Below, one piece after another: positions 1 through 7,674 of a DNA stretch of 64,000 bases (position 1 is its first letter; each line of letters starts with the position of its first letter). The notes beneath the pieces were generated by a model. That model was given only the letters and a program-made list of their open reading frames with translations, had not been told where the DNA came from and searched no databases. This DNA is from Fibrella arboris. GTDB taxonomy: Bacteria > Bacteroidota > Bacteroidia > Cytophagales > Spirosomataceae. The translations under genes were made by a program, and so were the position numbers. The stretch is taken from assembly GCF_041321095.1 (NCBI RefSeq), contig NZ_JBGGWE010000002.1, positions 496,001 through 560,000 on the forward strand. The letters run 5' to 3'.

Positions 1-790
1 CTTCTATCCGTTGGGCGGCCACGTACCCACCAGCCACTATTGCAGCTTTCAATAGAATGTCATGCCGGTTGCCCTCTGTTGTGGCCTCAGCAAAGCGAAC
101 AAGCCGGGTTAGTAGTTGTTCCTCATCCTGGCCATTGAATTGGCTACATTCAACCGGGAGGGGCTTTGGTGGCGGCGGGGTGCATGTTCCCTTCATTACT
201 GTAGCTACTTCGTTGATGTATGGGTTAGCATCATAAGAGACAAACCGTAAGTCGGTGGGGTTACCACCTTTTGTCTTATCCAAATAGATGCCAAAAACTT
301 TGCTGAACAGCTTTTGTATGTATCGGAAATGAGCCGCTAAAGTGTCGGGGGTTTGGTGGTCTGGTAGTCGAACCACAAACCATATTCCACCACGTACTGA
401 ATACCCGCAAAGCAGAACATAAGACAGGCGGGCAAGATGTGTTTTGAGTTCGGCCATATCAACGCCGGGGTTTTCTTTCCGGTCAATGTCGCCCATCAAT
501 AGCGGCCACTGCTGTTTAATCTTTTGGGCAAAGCTGGTGTCCCGTCGACGGTGGTACATCAGCGCTACCGGGCTAATTGCCGGTAATTGCTTCTTGAGTT
601 GCTCTTGCGCGGCTTTATCTATTTCGGCCCGTATTCTCTCGATATTGGTCTGATAGTACTTCGTTCTGGCAACCCGTCTTAAGGTTGTTTGCTGGCTGGG
701 TACGTTGGCAAAGTTGCCCCGTTGATAATCGAACTCAAAGAAGCTGATCGGTACATCTAATAGGGTTGGGCGGTGCTGCTGGTTGTCCAT
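1..790 (-). CDS. BT4734-like (VirE_N-type) primase-like protein, partial
   Basis: The reading frame opens with ATG at 790 and runs leftward off the window with no stop, so about 263 N-terminal residues are visible. It resembles the BT4734-like N-terminal domain of Bacteroidota mobile elements, usually paired with DUF3987 and thought to be related to archaeo-eukaryotic primases. Visible motifs are an acidic GDID (about residue 98), a SVRGGIWFVVRL strand (about 128) and a NPTDLRFVSYD block (about 176). It follows the DUF3987 gene on the same strand, separated by a perfect hairpin. I infer a role in initiating replication of the element. The catalytic C-terminus, if any, is outside the window. 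Confidence 0.8.
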   Translation of the reverse strand, partial: MDNQQHRPTLLDVPISFFEFDYQRGNFANVPSQQTTLRRVARTKYYQTNIERIRAEIDKAAQEQLKKQLPAISPVALMYHRRRDTSFAQKIKQQWPLLMGDIDRKENPGVDMAELKTHLARLSYVLLCGYSVRGGIWFVVRLPDHQTPDTLAAHFRYIQKLFSKVFGIYLDKTKGGNPTDLRFVSYDANPYINEVATVMKGTCTPPPPKPLPVECSQFNGQDEEQLLTRLVRFAEATTEGNRHDILLKAAIVAGGYVAAQRIE

Positions 791-804
791 ACTGCTTTAC
801 CTTC

Positions 805-878
805 AAGCGTAAGGTGAGGTACTGACTAAACTGACCAAACCCCTTTTGTCAGTTTAGTCAGTACCTCACCTTACGCTT
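805..878. repeat. Perfect 31-bp-arm inverted repeat between DUF3987 and primase-like genes
   Basis: Arms 805-835 and 848-878 are exact reverse complements around a 12-nt loop. The repeat starts 4 bp after the DUF3987 stop codon and ends 14 bp before the next ATG. No T-run follows the stem in the direction of transcription, so an ordinary intrinsic terminator is unlikely. Each arm holds ACTGAC twice, 3 bp apart. Possible roles are a replication origin of the element, a binding site for its replication proteins, or a translational control hairpin; the sequence does not choose between them. Confidence 0.9.
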
Positions 879-882
879 TGAA

Positions 883-2514
883 TTAGATTTTTGGGTTGAT
901 GAGGTAATAGGGAGCAGGGGGGCGGCCGTTCGCTGTCTGTGGTGACTGAACTTCCACTATATAGTGATGAGTTACCAACTGGCTTAGTGCTGCTTCAGCC
1001 TGCTCACTTGTTGTCAGGTACATCCATTGTTTGCGGTATACGTCTCTGGCTTTGAACCCGTCTTTCAGATCTCCTTTTTTCAGGTGGTAGATAAGCTCCT
1101 TCGCTGATTCAATATTAGCCGTAATCAGAAGTCCGTATATACGCCGGGCATGGCTCATTAAATAGTCACACCATTTTACAGCCATTTGTGCGGCCTCTAT
1201 TGTCACAAGCTGCTTTTCAATATTTGACGAGGTTACTGCTGGATTGGCAACGCAGTTGATTACATGAAAGATGAGAGCAAGAGCAGGCATCAACGAGCGG
1301 TATTTAGTGAAGTGTTCCTGTAACAGGCCCCTTTCGTTTGGTAGCACATTGGTTTCCCAATCGGTAAGCCATTGCTTGAAAAGATCCTGGGCAGTGATGT
1401 CAAACCGGGTGAAGGGGAATTTCTCAAATTCACTGGTATCAAAGCCAATTGCCTTAAAATCAGCGTCAGCGATCTGTTGAACAAGATTATACGCTTTGTC
1501 TCGAGCTGCTTTGTCGGGGTAGTCATCGACGTACTCCCATTGAGCGCGGTCAGGAAAAACGGCAATCTGTAAACGTTGGACAAATCCATCGTTTTCATAC
1601 CCAGTAGCCGCGTGCAAATAGGGTAAAAGCTTAGCAGGCTGGATGCCTCCAAAAAGTGATTCGCATATAACGTTTACATGGGTTGTACCGCGCCCAATCC
1701 GATCAATAGTCATTGACCCACTGCCATTCCAGGCTTCCAGATGAAACGCTCTATCCTGTTCATGCCCTGCTCGGTCCCAGCTAGCTAACAGGCCAGTTAA
1801 TTCGTCTCTCAATTGTAAAAGTCCGACGGGGTTTTCATTCAACAGGTCGGCTAGTTTTTCAACAGTCGTATCATTGACCATATATCGCCGTTCTTTGGGC
1901 TTTGTTGGAGCTTCTGGGTAAGGAGTTGGATTGTCTATTTTCTTCCCCTTGTGCCGGTCCTGTGCCTGTGCAGCATACGCTTTCTTCTGTGCCTCGTACT
2001 CAACTAATGTCCGCTCATACTGGGCTAAAGCTTCCTCAAAGTCAGCACGTGCTACAGCAACCAAACGGCTAAGGGGCTTTAGCACTTCACTGATTGAGGG
2101 AGTTTTCATAGTAGACGGCTCACCAATAACAGCTCCCCAAAGGTTAGGTACTACGGTCCAATCATCGCGAGTCTTTGGCTTTATGGTTAACCTTGTGCCA
2201 ATCAAGGAGGATATCATCACTACCGCGGTTGCCGCTACAAAATCTAATGGGCATTTCATTCGCTGAGCAACATCACACAGCCAGGGGCGTAATGGTTTAG
2301 GTATCATATCCGGCTCGAGTGGCGAAACGGGGATTAAATGCTTTTCTATTGGTTGAGGTTTATTCCATTTGGGTTCAGGGGATTCCGCTACGTCGGCATC
2401 GAACCTATAATCAGCAGTTGCGGCTAATGTCTCATCAGCTAGATCGAACAGAGGCGGACGGTAGGATTTATCCTCAGTTGGTTTAGGCGTATCTTTACCT
2501 TGATTAGTTTCCAT
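883..2514 (-). CDS. DUF3987 helicase/primase-associated ATPase of a mobile element
   Basis: A 543-residue protein of the DUF3987 family, P-loop ATPases typical of integrative elements and phage-like satellites, where they accompany a primase-like partner. A Walker A-like GEPSTMKT lies at residues 131-138 and a Walker B-like RDELTGLL at 236-243. An Ala/Glu/Lys-rich stretch between them (about 150-215) is probably helical. The frame stays open upstream to 2628, but I prefer the ATG at 2514: the extra 38 residues are unlike the family and are interrupted by a hairpin (2530-2559). It lies between the HTH gene and the primase-like gene in one minus-strand series. I infer replication or mobilisation of the element. 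Confidence 0.85.
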   Translation of the reverse strand: METNQGKDTPKPTEDKSYRPPLFDLADETLAATADYRFDADVAESPEPKWNKPQPIEKHLIPVSPLEPDMIPKPLRPWLCDVAQRMKCPLDFVAATAVVMISSLIGTRLTIKPKTRDDWTVVPNLWGAVIGEPSTMKTPSISEVLKPLSRLVAVARADFEEALAQYERTLVEYEAQKKAYAAQAQDRHKGKKIDNPTPYPEAPTKPKERRYMVNDTTVEKLADLLNENPVGLLQLRDELTGLLASWDRAGHEQDRAFHLEAWNGSGSMTIDRIGRGTTHVNVICESLFGGIQPAKLLPYLHAATGYENDGFVQRLQIAVFPDRAQWEYVDDYPDKAARDKAYNLVQQIADADFKAIGFDTSEFEKFPFTRFDITAQDLFKQWLTDWETNVLPNERGLLQEHFTKYRSLMPALALIFHVINCVANPAVTSSNIEKQLVTIEAAQMAVKWCDYLMSHARRIYGLLITANIESAKELIYHLKKGDLKDGFKARDVYRKQWMYLTTSEQAEAALSQLVTHHYIVEVQSPQTANGRPPAPYYLINPKI

Positions 2515-2529
2515 AACTGGAAGGCATGC

Positions 2530-2559
2530 AAAGGGTCGGTGCGGGGGCATCGACCCTTT
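2530..2559 (-). promoter_or_regulatory. Leader hairpin before the DUF3987 start
   Basis: AAAGGGTCG (2530-2538) and CGACCCTTT (2551-2559) pair around a 12-nt loop, 15 bp before the preferred start at 2514. No T-run follows in the reading direction, so it is more likely an RNA control hairpin or protein site than a terminator. Confidence 0.45.
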
Positions 2560-2681
2560 TGTGTGGATGCAGTTTAACGGCGATTCTTTCGGCAGCAAAG
2601 CCACGTGTTGGTGGCCATGAATAGACAAAACAGAGCTATAGAAGCTAGTAGATCAGGAGCGTTGTGCATACGATTGAGTTC

Positions 2682-3035
2682 TTACAATGCATTACGCCCT
2701 CCCTTACTTTGTTGACGGGTTGGGCGACGGGTAGCGGTAGCAACAAGTTCATCCGCTGTGTTACGGCGTCCGTTCTTAATCCATTGCATTAACTCAGAGC
2801 GAAGGAAATATAGCCGCTTGCCAGGGCGGTGGCTTGGGATACGCCGTTTGTGTACAAGGTCATACACAGTGGCAGGTGTCACGTCCAGCAACTCAGCAGC
2901 TTGCTGAACATTGAGAGGTGTTTCTTCAACCGGGGCGGGGTCGGCTATCGGCTGGTTAAGCCGGTCAAGTAACGATTGCACAAGTTGGCGCGTCTCGCTC
3001 ACCTCATCTGCAATCTTGTTAAAATCGACTATCAT
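2682..3035 (-). CDS. Excisionase-type helix-turn-helix protein (HTH_17)
   Basis: A 117-residue protein whose middle (about residues 43-92) is a MerR-like HTH_17/excisionase DNA-binding domain: NVQQAAELLDVTPATVYDLV, then a wing with HRPGKRLYFLRSELMQWI. The first 40 residues could form a coiled coil. The family regulates integrative elements or directs excision together with the tyrosine recombinase. The gene lies between the unknown gene and the DUF3987 gene and has its own -7 box and leader hairpin. I infer control of excision or of the replication genes downstream. Confidence 0.8.
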   Translation of the reverse strand: MIVDFNKIADEVSETRQLVQSLLDRLNQPIADPAPVEETPLNVQQAAELLDVTPATVYDLVHKRRIPSHRPGKRLYFLRSELMQWIKNGRRNTADELVATATRRPTRQQSKGGRNAL

Positions 3036-3037
3036 AT

Positions 3038-3117
3038 ATCGGCTGGTTTATCAAAGCCGATGGCAAGGACATAACAAAAATATACCCCTATCAAGCCCAC
3101 AGGGTGTGATAGGGGTA
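3038..3117 (-). promoter_or_regulatory. Promoter, leader hairpin and inverted repeat upstream of the HTH gene
   Basis: On the minus strand a TATTTTTG box (plus-strand CAAAAATA, 3075-3082) fits the Bacteroidota -7 consensus TAnnTTTG, 40 bp from the ATG. Just upstream is a perfect inverted repeat, TACCCCTATCA (3083-3093) and TGATAGGGGTA (3107-3117). It is followed by a T-rich run, so it could terminate the preceding gene or be an operator. A second hairpin, ATCGGCT (3038-3044) with AGCCGAT (3055-3061), ends 2 bp before the start codon and could hide the ribosome entry site. Confidence 0.5.
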
Positions 3118-3135
3118 CAGAAAGGGTATTGTTTT

Positions 3136-4230
3136 TTATGGGTTAATCGGGATTCGCTTACTTTTCGTAGGTGCTGTTCCGCTTTTTCCTCTAACTATAT
3201 CGTAAATGGTGTCATAATTAGCCGGGCTAAAATTGGCACAAATCCAATTAGCTATATCTTTTGGTAGATTAGTTATCTTATTATCCTTGTACAATACGTG
3301 AAATACATAAGCAAAGCTGTTCTGCTTGCAGTGATAATTTATCAGAGTAGCAGGAGTCTCGCTATCAACTAATAGAGCCAAGAGAGCGGGGCGTTCCTCT
3401 TCATTAACATACGGTTTAAGAGCATCGTATAAAGTTTGCCGTACTTCAGGCACGATGAATAAGACAGGCAGGTTAGACACCGGTGGGGGTAAGAGGTCTT
3501 TCTCAGTCGGAGACGGTAGAGGCTGGTAATCTGAATGCTTCAGATATTCGATATAATCATCAAATGAACCGGACTCATAACTTGGCTCCCACCTAATAGT
3601 CATCAAATCGGGGTACTTCTTATAAGCAACATCTTTACTTAAAAGCTCAATAATTATTCTAGCAATGTCATCGTATGGAGCAAGGACGAATAGTAATGCT
3701 ACATAAAAATGTTTGAAAGTCTCCTCATCTATGAATGTACCTGATAGCTTCTCTATATTTTTCAATTGATTTTCAAACGCTCCTTTACTATAAAAATATA
3801 CCCGATCAATCAATCCAATCCACTCATTCAAATAAGTTATTCTATTTTCTAGTGATAATTGTAAAATGTTATCCCGAATCTCTAAACGCAGATCTGCTTC
3901 AGTGAGCTTTTTTATGTCCCTTTTTATTTCATGTAAATAGTGACTAACATCACCCCATCGTATTGGAACATTATCATTCTCCGCTTTCCTATACCCCCTA
4001 ATTTTGAAAACTGCTTTATAATCTCCAGCCATTGAGTTAAAATCATCAGCGACTTTGACAATTCGCTTGAAGTGATTATTTAACCTGTTAAAAACAGTCC
4101 ACCTTAAACCATTTACGTTCACTTCCTCATCTTGAAACACGATAGGAGGTAACAGACCGAGAATACACTGTGCAACCGAACTTTCGATCTTAGAATAAAA
4201 GAACTTTTGGAAATCTTCGTTACCATTCAT
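3136..4230 (-). CDS. Unknown AT-rich gene of the integrative element
   Basis: A 364-residue protein I do not recognise. It has no signal peptide or obvious membrane segment, many charged and aromatic residues, a proline-rich linker near residue 240 (PLPSPTEKDLLPPP) and a Lys/Arg tail. It starts 12 bp after the integrase stop, so the two are probably co-transcribed. The DNA is clearly richer in A+T than the flanking genes, which suggests a separate origin. The position between integrase and excisionase-like gene is where such elements often carry a regulatory or accessory gene. An accessory, regulatory or defence role would be guesswork. Confidence 0.7.
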   Translation of the reverse strand: MNGNEDFQKFFYSKIESSVAQCILGLLPPIVFQDEEVNVNGLRWTVFNRLNNHFKRIVKVADDFNSMAGDYKAVFKIRGYRKAENDNVPIRWGDVSHYLHEIKRDIKKLTEADLRLEIRDNILQLSLENRITYLNEWIGLIDRVYFYSKGAFENQLKNIEKLSGTFIDEETFKHFYVALLFVLAPYDDIARIIIELLSKDVAYKKYPDLMTIRWEPSYESGSFDDYIEYLKHSDYQPLPSPTEKDLLPPPVSNLPVLFIVPEVRQTLYDALKPYVNEEERPALLALLVDSETPATLINYHCKQNSFAYVFHVLYKDNKITNLPKDIANWICANFSPANYDTIYDIVRGKSGTAPTKSKRIPINP

Positions 4231-4242
4231 ATACTATTCTGT

Positions 4243-5355
4243 CTAGCCATTATTTACTTTAACGGCTAACGAAAGCCGGTTAACGGCATCCCGTTTTGTC
4301 TGATCAACTACCTTGGCATAAATCTGTGTAGTGCTCAAGTTCTTGTGAGAAAGTAGCTTTGAGACGGTGTATATATCTGTACCGGCTAATAGTTGTAGCG
4401 TGGCGAACGTATGCCGGAAACAGTGGAACGTGATCTTACGATCAATACCAGCCTCCTTCACCCACATCTTGAGCAGGTTGTTCAGGTATACGGTATAGTT
4501 AAGTCTTGGAAATATCCTGTCGGCCGCTACTCCTTCTTCGCCTAGTAGGGCTCTCGCCTCATCACTTATGGGTATAGTTTCGCTCCGTTGCGTTTTTTGA
4601 ATCCTTAACCGGATAGAATATCCCTCGGCGGTCTTGTGTATCTGTTGCCAGGTTAGCGCGGCTACATCCGAAAAGCGTAAGCCGGTAAGGGCCGAAAACA
4701 ATGCCCCCTGCTTCAGATCAGGACGCTGGGTGCCAGTCTCTGACAACCTTATCAACTCTTCCATAGTGAGGAACTCCCGGTGTGCATCCTGCTCTTTTAT
4801 TGGCTTCACTTGTGGTTCCGCATCAAGAAACCCATCAACTACGGCACGTTTAAGTATAGTTTTGAAATAGGTAAAATAGAGCGCGGCTGTATTATGAGAG
4901 ATTTCCGGTAGAGTCTCCAGATGGCCACGAAACCCCTCACAAAATTGTCGGGTCACCTCTTTAGGGCGTAGAGGTTTATTGTTGCAGTAGTCGGTAAGTA
5001 GTCTGGCTGTTTTGCGGTATCCCCACTTTGCGCCTTTGCTTCGCCCGCTATAGGCTTCTACCTGCTCTGTGAAGTACTCCACGAAGTCGGTTTTCACCGG
5101 TCGTTTCACAAGGAACCCATACTGTCCATTTTGCGCGTCTATTTGCCGTTTGGCTCTGGTGTTCTCTGCCAGTTCTAACGTCTCCTTATTATGTGTGCGA
5201 TCTAAAGGGGTTCGGGGTTTGTCGAAAACGTATAGATTCAGGTATTCTCTACGAGTGTCTTTACCGGTCTGGGGGTGCGGTATTGGTGGGTAAAAATCAA
5301 GATACAAACTTTTACGCCCGTCTGCGAGTGCCTTTTCACGTATAGTAACCTTCAT
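4243..5355 (-). CDS. Tyrosine recombinase / integrase
   Basis: A 370-residue tyrosine recombinase that inserts and excises the element. An N-terminal Arm-type DNA-binding region (about 1-90) is followed by a SAM-like core-binding domain (about 92-185) and the catalytic domain (about 195-360). Catalytic residues are visible: R227 in TGLRFSD, probable K254, H311 and R314 in HCFRH, H337 in LLSHKN and nucleophile Y346 in TTQIYA. The frame opens at 5382, but the ATG at 5355 gives the usual beginning MKVTIREK. It is the outermost gene on this side, which places one end of the element in the 5.36-5.62 kb interval. Confidence 0.9.
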   Translation of the reverse strand: MKVTIREKALADGRKSLYLDFYPPIPHPQTGKDTRREYLNLYVFDKPRTPLDRTHNKETLELAENTRAKRQIDAQNGQYGFLVKRPVKTDFVEYFTEQVEAYSGRSKGAKWGYRKTARLLTDYCNNKPLRPKEVTRQFCEGFRGHLETLPEISHNTAALYFTYFKTILKRAVVDGFLDAEPQVKPIKEQDAHREFLTMEELIRLSETGTQRPDLKQGALFSALTGLRFSDVAALTWQQIHKTAEGYSIRLRIQKTQRSETIPISDEARALLGEEGVAADRIFPRLNYTVYLNNLLKMWVKEAGIDRKITFHCFRHTFATLQLLAGTDIYTVSKLLSHKNLSTTQIYAKVVDQTKRDAVNRLSLAVKVNNG

Positions 5356-5405
5356 ACACGTTGATAAAATCGGCCTATACAAGCAGCACAGGCAGTTTTT
5401 TCTTG

Positions 5406-5460
5406 TTTTTGTTCCTTACGCAAAGATACAAATAAGGAACAAAAAAGACCAAAATAACCC
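5406..5460 (-). promoter_or_regulatory. Integrase promoter inside a 13-bp inverted repeat
   Basis: On the minus strand TATCTTTG fits the Bacteroidota -7 box, with TTTTG 21 bp upstream as a candidate -33 box. The -7 box lies in and around the 14-bp spacer of a perfect inverted repeat (arms 5406-5418 and 5433-5445; half-site TTTTTGTTCCTTA). A repressor or the integrase bound there would block transcription. It may also be part of the recombination site. Confidence 0.5.
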
Positions 5461-5582
5461 ATAAGAACCCAAACTAAACAGGTAAACCATATAAGCTAAA
5501 CAACTGATAGTCAATGATCTTTAAAATATAACCGTCTTTAGACATGGGTTGTTTTGTAAGTTCAGTTTAGGTTAAGTAAACC

Positions 5583-5616
5583 AAAAAGCCAGTCCCGCTA
5601 TGAGGACTGGCTTTTT
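5583..5616. terminator. Bidirectional intrinsic terminator between divergent genes
   Basis: A 13-bp stem (5583-5595 with 5604-5616, 8-nt loop CGCTATGA) has an A-run on the left and a T-run on the right. The integrase reads left and grpE reads right, so it ends no gene now present in the window. It may be the surviving end of a gene interrupted by the element, and so may mark the right junction. Confidence 0.75.
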
Positions 5617-5630
5617 TATTGTTCACAATA

Positions 5631-5682
5631 GCCTGGGTACGTTCCTGCACAACGCCGACGCTTGGCAGGAACGTACCCAGGC
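5631..5682. repeat. 18-bp perfect inverted repeat upstream of grpE
   Basis: Arm GCCTGGGTACGTTCCTGC (5631-5648) and its exact complement (5665-5682) flank a 16-nt spacer. Each arm contains the octamer GGTACGTT that recurs through the window. It lies about 70 bp before the grpE -7 box. It does not match the CIRCE heat-shock operator. Confidence 0.85.
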
Positions 5683-5748
5683 CCGATCAGCTCGCGGCTC
5701 TGTGTGTCATCTTGTCAGCCTGTGTGGATTTGGCAGTTGATTTGCAAC

Positions 5749-5756
5749 TACCTTTG
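5749..5756 (+). promoter_or_regulatory. Probable grpE -7 promoter box
   Basis: TACCTTTG matches TAnnTTTG, with TTTG boxes 12-25 bp upstream that could serve as -33. It lies 35 bp before the grpE ATG and probably drives grpE-dnaJ. Confidence 0.6.
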
Positions 5757-5790
5757 CAACCCGATTTAGCATGAAATACGACCTGTTTGT

Positions 5791-6375
5791 ATGGAAAATA
5801 AAGACATAGTGGACGAGTCTGTGCCACAACCTGACAACTCAACCGAACCCATTTCGGCCGAAGACCGTGAGGTCGCGGAGGCTGACGTGATAAATGGAGG
5901 TACGGCAGATGGCGATAATGCTGATGTCGCAACCGAACCCATTGGCTCTGAACTGGCCGTGATGAAAGATAAATACCTGCGCCTGTATGCCGATTTTGAA
6001 AACTTCCGGCGGCGCACGGCCAAAGAGAAATTAGACCTGATATCAACCGCCAGCGAGGGATTAATGGTCACTCTGTTGCCGGTCGTTGATGATTTCGAGC
6101 GGGCCATTCAGGCGCTGGACTCCACTACCGACGTAGCAGCAGCCCAGGAAGGCATCAATCTGATTTATAGCAAGCTCACAAAAATACTGGAGGGGAAAGG
6201 GCTGAAGCCGATGGCCAGCAAAGGTGAGTCGTTCAATGCCGATCTGCACGAATCCGTCACGCAGTTCCCCGCCCCTACCGCAGACCTGAAAGGGAAGGTG
6301 ATCGACGAAATTGAAAAAGGCTACCTGCTGAACGACAAGGTAATCCGCTACGCTAAAGTGATTGTAGGAGCATAA
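5791..6375 (+). CDS. grpE: Nucleotide exchange factor GrpE
   Basis: A 194-residue GrpE, the cytoplasmic factor that exchanges ADP for ATP on DnaK. An acidic, disordered N-terminus (about 1-50) is followed by a long helix with LRLYADFENFRRR (about 62-75), the usual GrpE dimer helix, and the C-terminal beta domain with ESFNADLHESVTQ and KGYLLNDKVIRYAKVIV. Length is normal for the family. It stands first in a plus-strand pair with dnaJ, 89 bp apart, the gap holding a long hairpin. dnaK is not in the window. Confidence 0.97.
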   Translation: MENKDIVDESVPQPDNSTEPISAEDREVAEADVINGGTADGDNADVATEPIGSELAVMKDKYLRLYADFENFRRRTAKEKLDLISTASEGLMVTLLPVVDDFERAIQALDSTTDVAAAQEGINLIYSKLTKILEGKGLKPMASKGESFNADLHESVTQFPAPTADLKGKVIDEIEKGYLLNDKVIRYAKVIVGA

Positions 6376-6380
6376 AAAAG

Positions 6381-6457
6381 AATGCGTGAATGAGCGAATG
6401 AGTGCATGAGCGAGCCCAGCCTAATTGCTCTTTCACTTATTCGCTCATTCACGCATT
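6381..6457. repeat. Long hairpin of degenerate octamers between grpE and dnaJ
   Basis: Arms 6381-6410 and 6428-6457 are complementary with four mismatches, the first 19 bp being perfect. The left arm is built of degenerate 8-bp units (GAATGCGT, GAATGAGC, GAATGAGT, GCATGAGC). It fills the intercistronic space and could adjust the dosage of dnaJ relative to grpE or protect transcript ends. Confidence 0.8.
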
Positions 6458-6464
6458 AATTCAG

Positions 6465-7628
6465 ATGGCAACGAAACGCGATTATTACGAAATATTGGGG
6501 GTTGACAAGAAAGCCTCGGCGGACGATATTAAAAAGGCGTACCGCAAGATGGCGATCAAGCATCACCCGGATAAAAACCCCGACGACCCCACCGCCGAAG
6601 AGAAATTCAAGGAAGCAGCGGAAGCATACGACGTACTGAGCGACGACAACAAACGGGCGCGGTACGATCAGTTTGGTCATGCTGGTTTGGGCGGAGCAGC
6701 CGGTGGGTACGGTGGCGGCGGTCCATCGATGGACGATATCTTTAGCCAGTTCGGCGATATTTTCGGCGACGAATCTCCGTTTGGATCGTTTTTCGGTGGA
6801 GGGCGTAGCGGTGGTCAGCAACGACAGCGCGTTCGTCGTGGCTCTGATTTGCGCATCAAGCTGAAGCTCGATCTGCAGGAGATCGCCAATGGCGTCGAGA
6901 AAAAAATTAAAGTGAAGCGCCATGTAGCCTGCCAGACCTGCGGCGGCAATGGCTCAAAAAATGGCACTGCCGTTCAAACCTGCCAGACCTGCCAGGGAAC
7001 GGGCCAGACCCGCAAAGTGGTGAACACGATGCTGGGGCAGATGGTCTCAACGGCTACCTGTGGTACCTGCAATGGCGAGGGTAAAATCGTAACAGACCGC
7101 TGCGACGTCTGTCATGGCGAAGGTCGGGTGTTGCAGGAGGATGTCATCCCAATCAAAATACCAGCCGGTGTTGCTGAAGGTATTCAGCTATCGGTGGGTG
7201 GCAAAGGCAACGTACCCCCGCGTGGTGGCGTTGCCGGCGATCTGCTGATCGTAGTCGAAGAGGAAGAAGACGACGATCTGAAACGCGATGGTACCAACGT
7301 GGTGTTTGATCTGTACGTCAATTTCGTCGATGCCGCGCTGGGAACCAGCGTTGAAGTGCCCACCATTGACGGTCGGGCCCGCATCTCGCTCGAAGCCGGC
7401 ACACAAAGTGGTAAAATCCTTCGACTAAAAGGAAAAGGAATCAAAGACCTGAACGGCTATGGCCGGGGCGACCAGCTGATTCATGTCAATGTCTGGACGC
7501 CCAAGGTACTCAGTGCTGAAGAACGGGGCATCCTGGAAAAGCTTCGCTTATCGCCAAATTTCCACCCCAAGCCGAATAAGAGCGATAAAGGCTTCTTCGA
7601 GAAGATGAAAGATTTCTTCCACGGATAA
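6465..7628 (+). CDS. dnaJ: Chaperone DnaJ (Hsp40)
   Basis: A 387-residue canonical type I DnaJ, co-chaperone that stimulates DnaK ATPase and delivers unfolded proteins. The J domain has HPD at 34-36. A Gly/Phe-rich segment follows (about 75-125). The zinc-finger region has four CxxCxGxG repeats: CQTCGGNG, CQTCQGTG, CGTCNGEG and CDVCHGEG. The C-terminal substrate-binding domains complete the protein. The frame is open further upstream, but ATG 6465 (MATKRDYYEILG) is the family start and lies just outside the preceding hairpin. A terminator follows at 7675. Confidence 0.97.
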   Translation: MATKRDYYEILGVDKKASADDIKKAYRKMAIKHHPDKNPDDPTAEEKFKEAAEAYDVLSDDNKRARYDQFGHAGLGGAAGGYGGGGPSMDDIFSQFGDIFGDESPFGSFFGGGRSGGQQRQRVRRGSDLRIKLKLDLQEIANGVEKKIKVKRHVACQTCGGNGSKNGTAVQTCQTCQGTGQTRKVVNTMLGQMVSTATCGTCNGEGKIVTDRCDVCHGEGRVLQEDVIPIKIPAGVAEGIQLSVGGKGNVPPRGGVAGDLLIVVEEEEDDDLKRDGTNVVFDLYVNFVDAALGTSVEVPTIDGRARISLEAGTQSGKILRLKGKGIKDLNGYGRGDQLIHVNVWTPKVLSAEERGILEKLRLSPNFHPKPNKSDKGFFEKMKDFFHG

Positions 7629-7674
7629 GTCTTAGGCATTTTAAGCAACACCATCCCGCGATATAAAGTCTGGA

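Noticed and set aside
805..878. Intrinsic terminator
   Set aside because: No T-run follows the stem on the transcribed strand and a co-directional gene begins 14 bp later.
1290..1652. A 120-codon minus-strand frame inside the DUF3987 gene
   Set aside because: It overlaps a gene with clear motifs in another frame and has no family, signal or start context of its own.
5631..5682. CIRCE/HrcA operator upstream of grpE
   Set aside because: The repeat is GCCTGGGTACGTTCCTGC with a 16-nt spacer, not TTAGCACTC-N9-GAGTGCTAA.
5687..6107. Minus-strand frames of 113-119 codons opposite grpE
   Set aside because: They mirror a certain gene, are low in recognisable structure, and arise from its codon bias.
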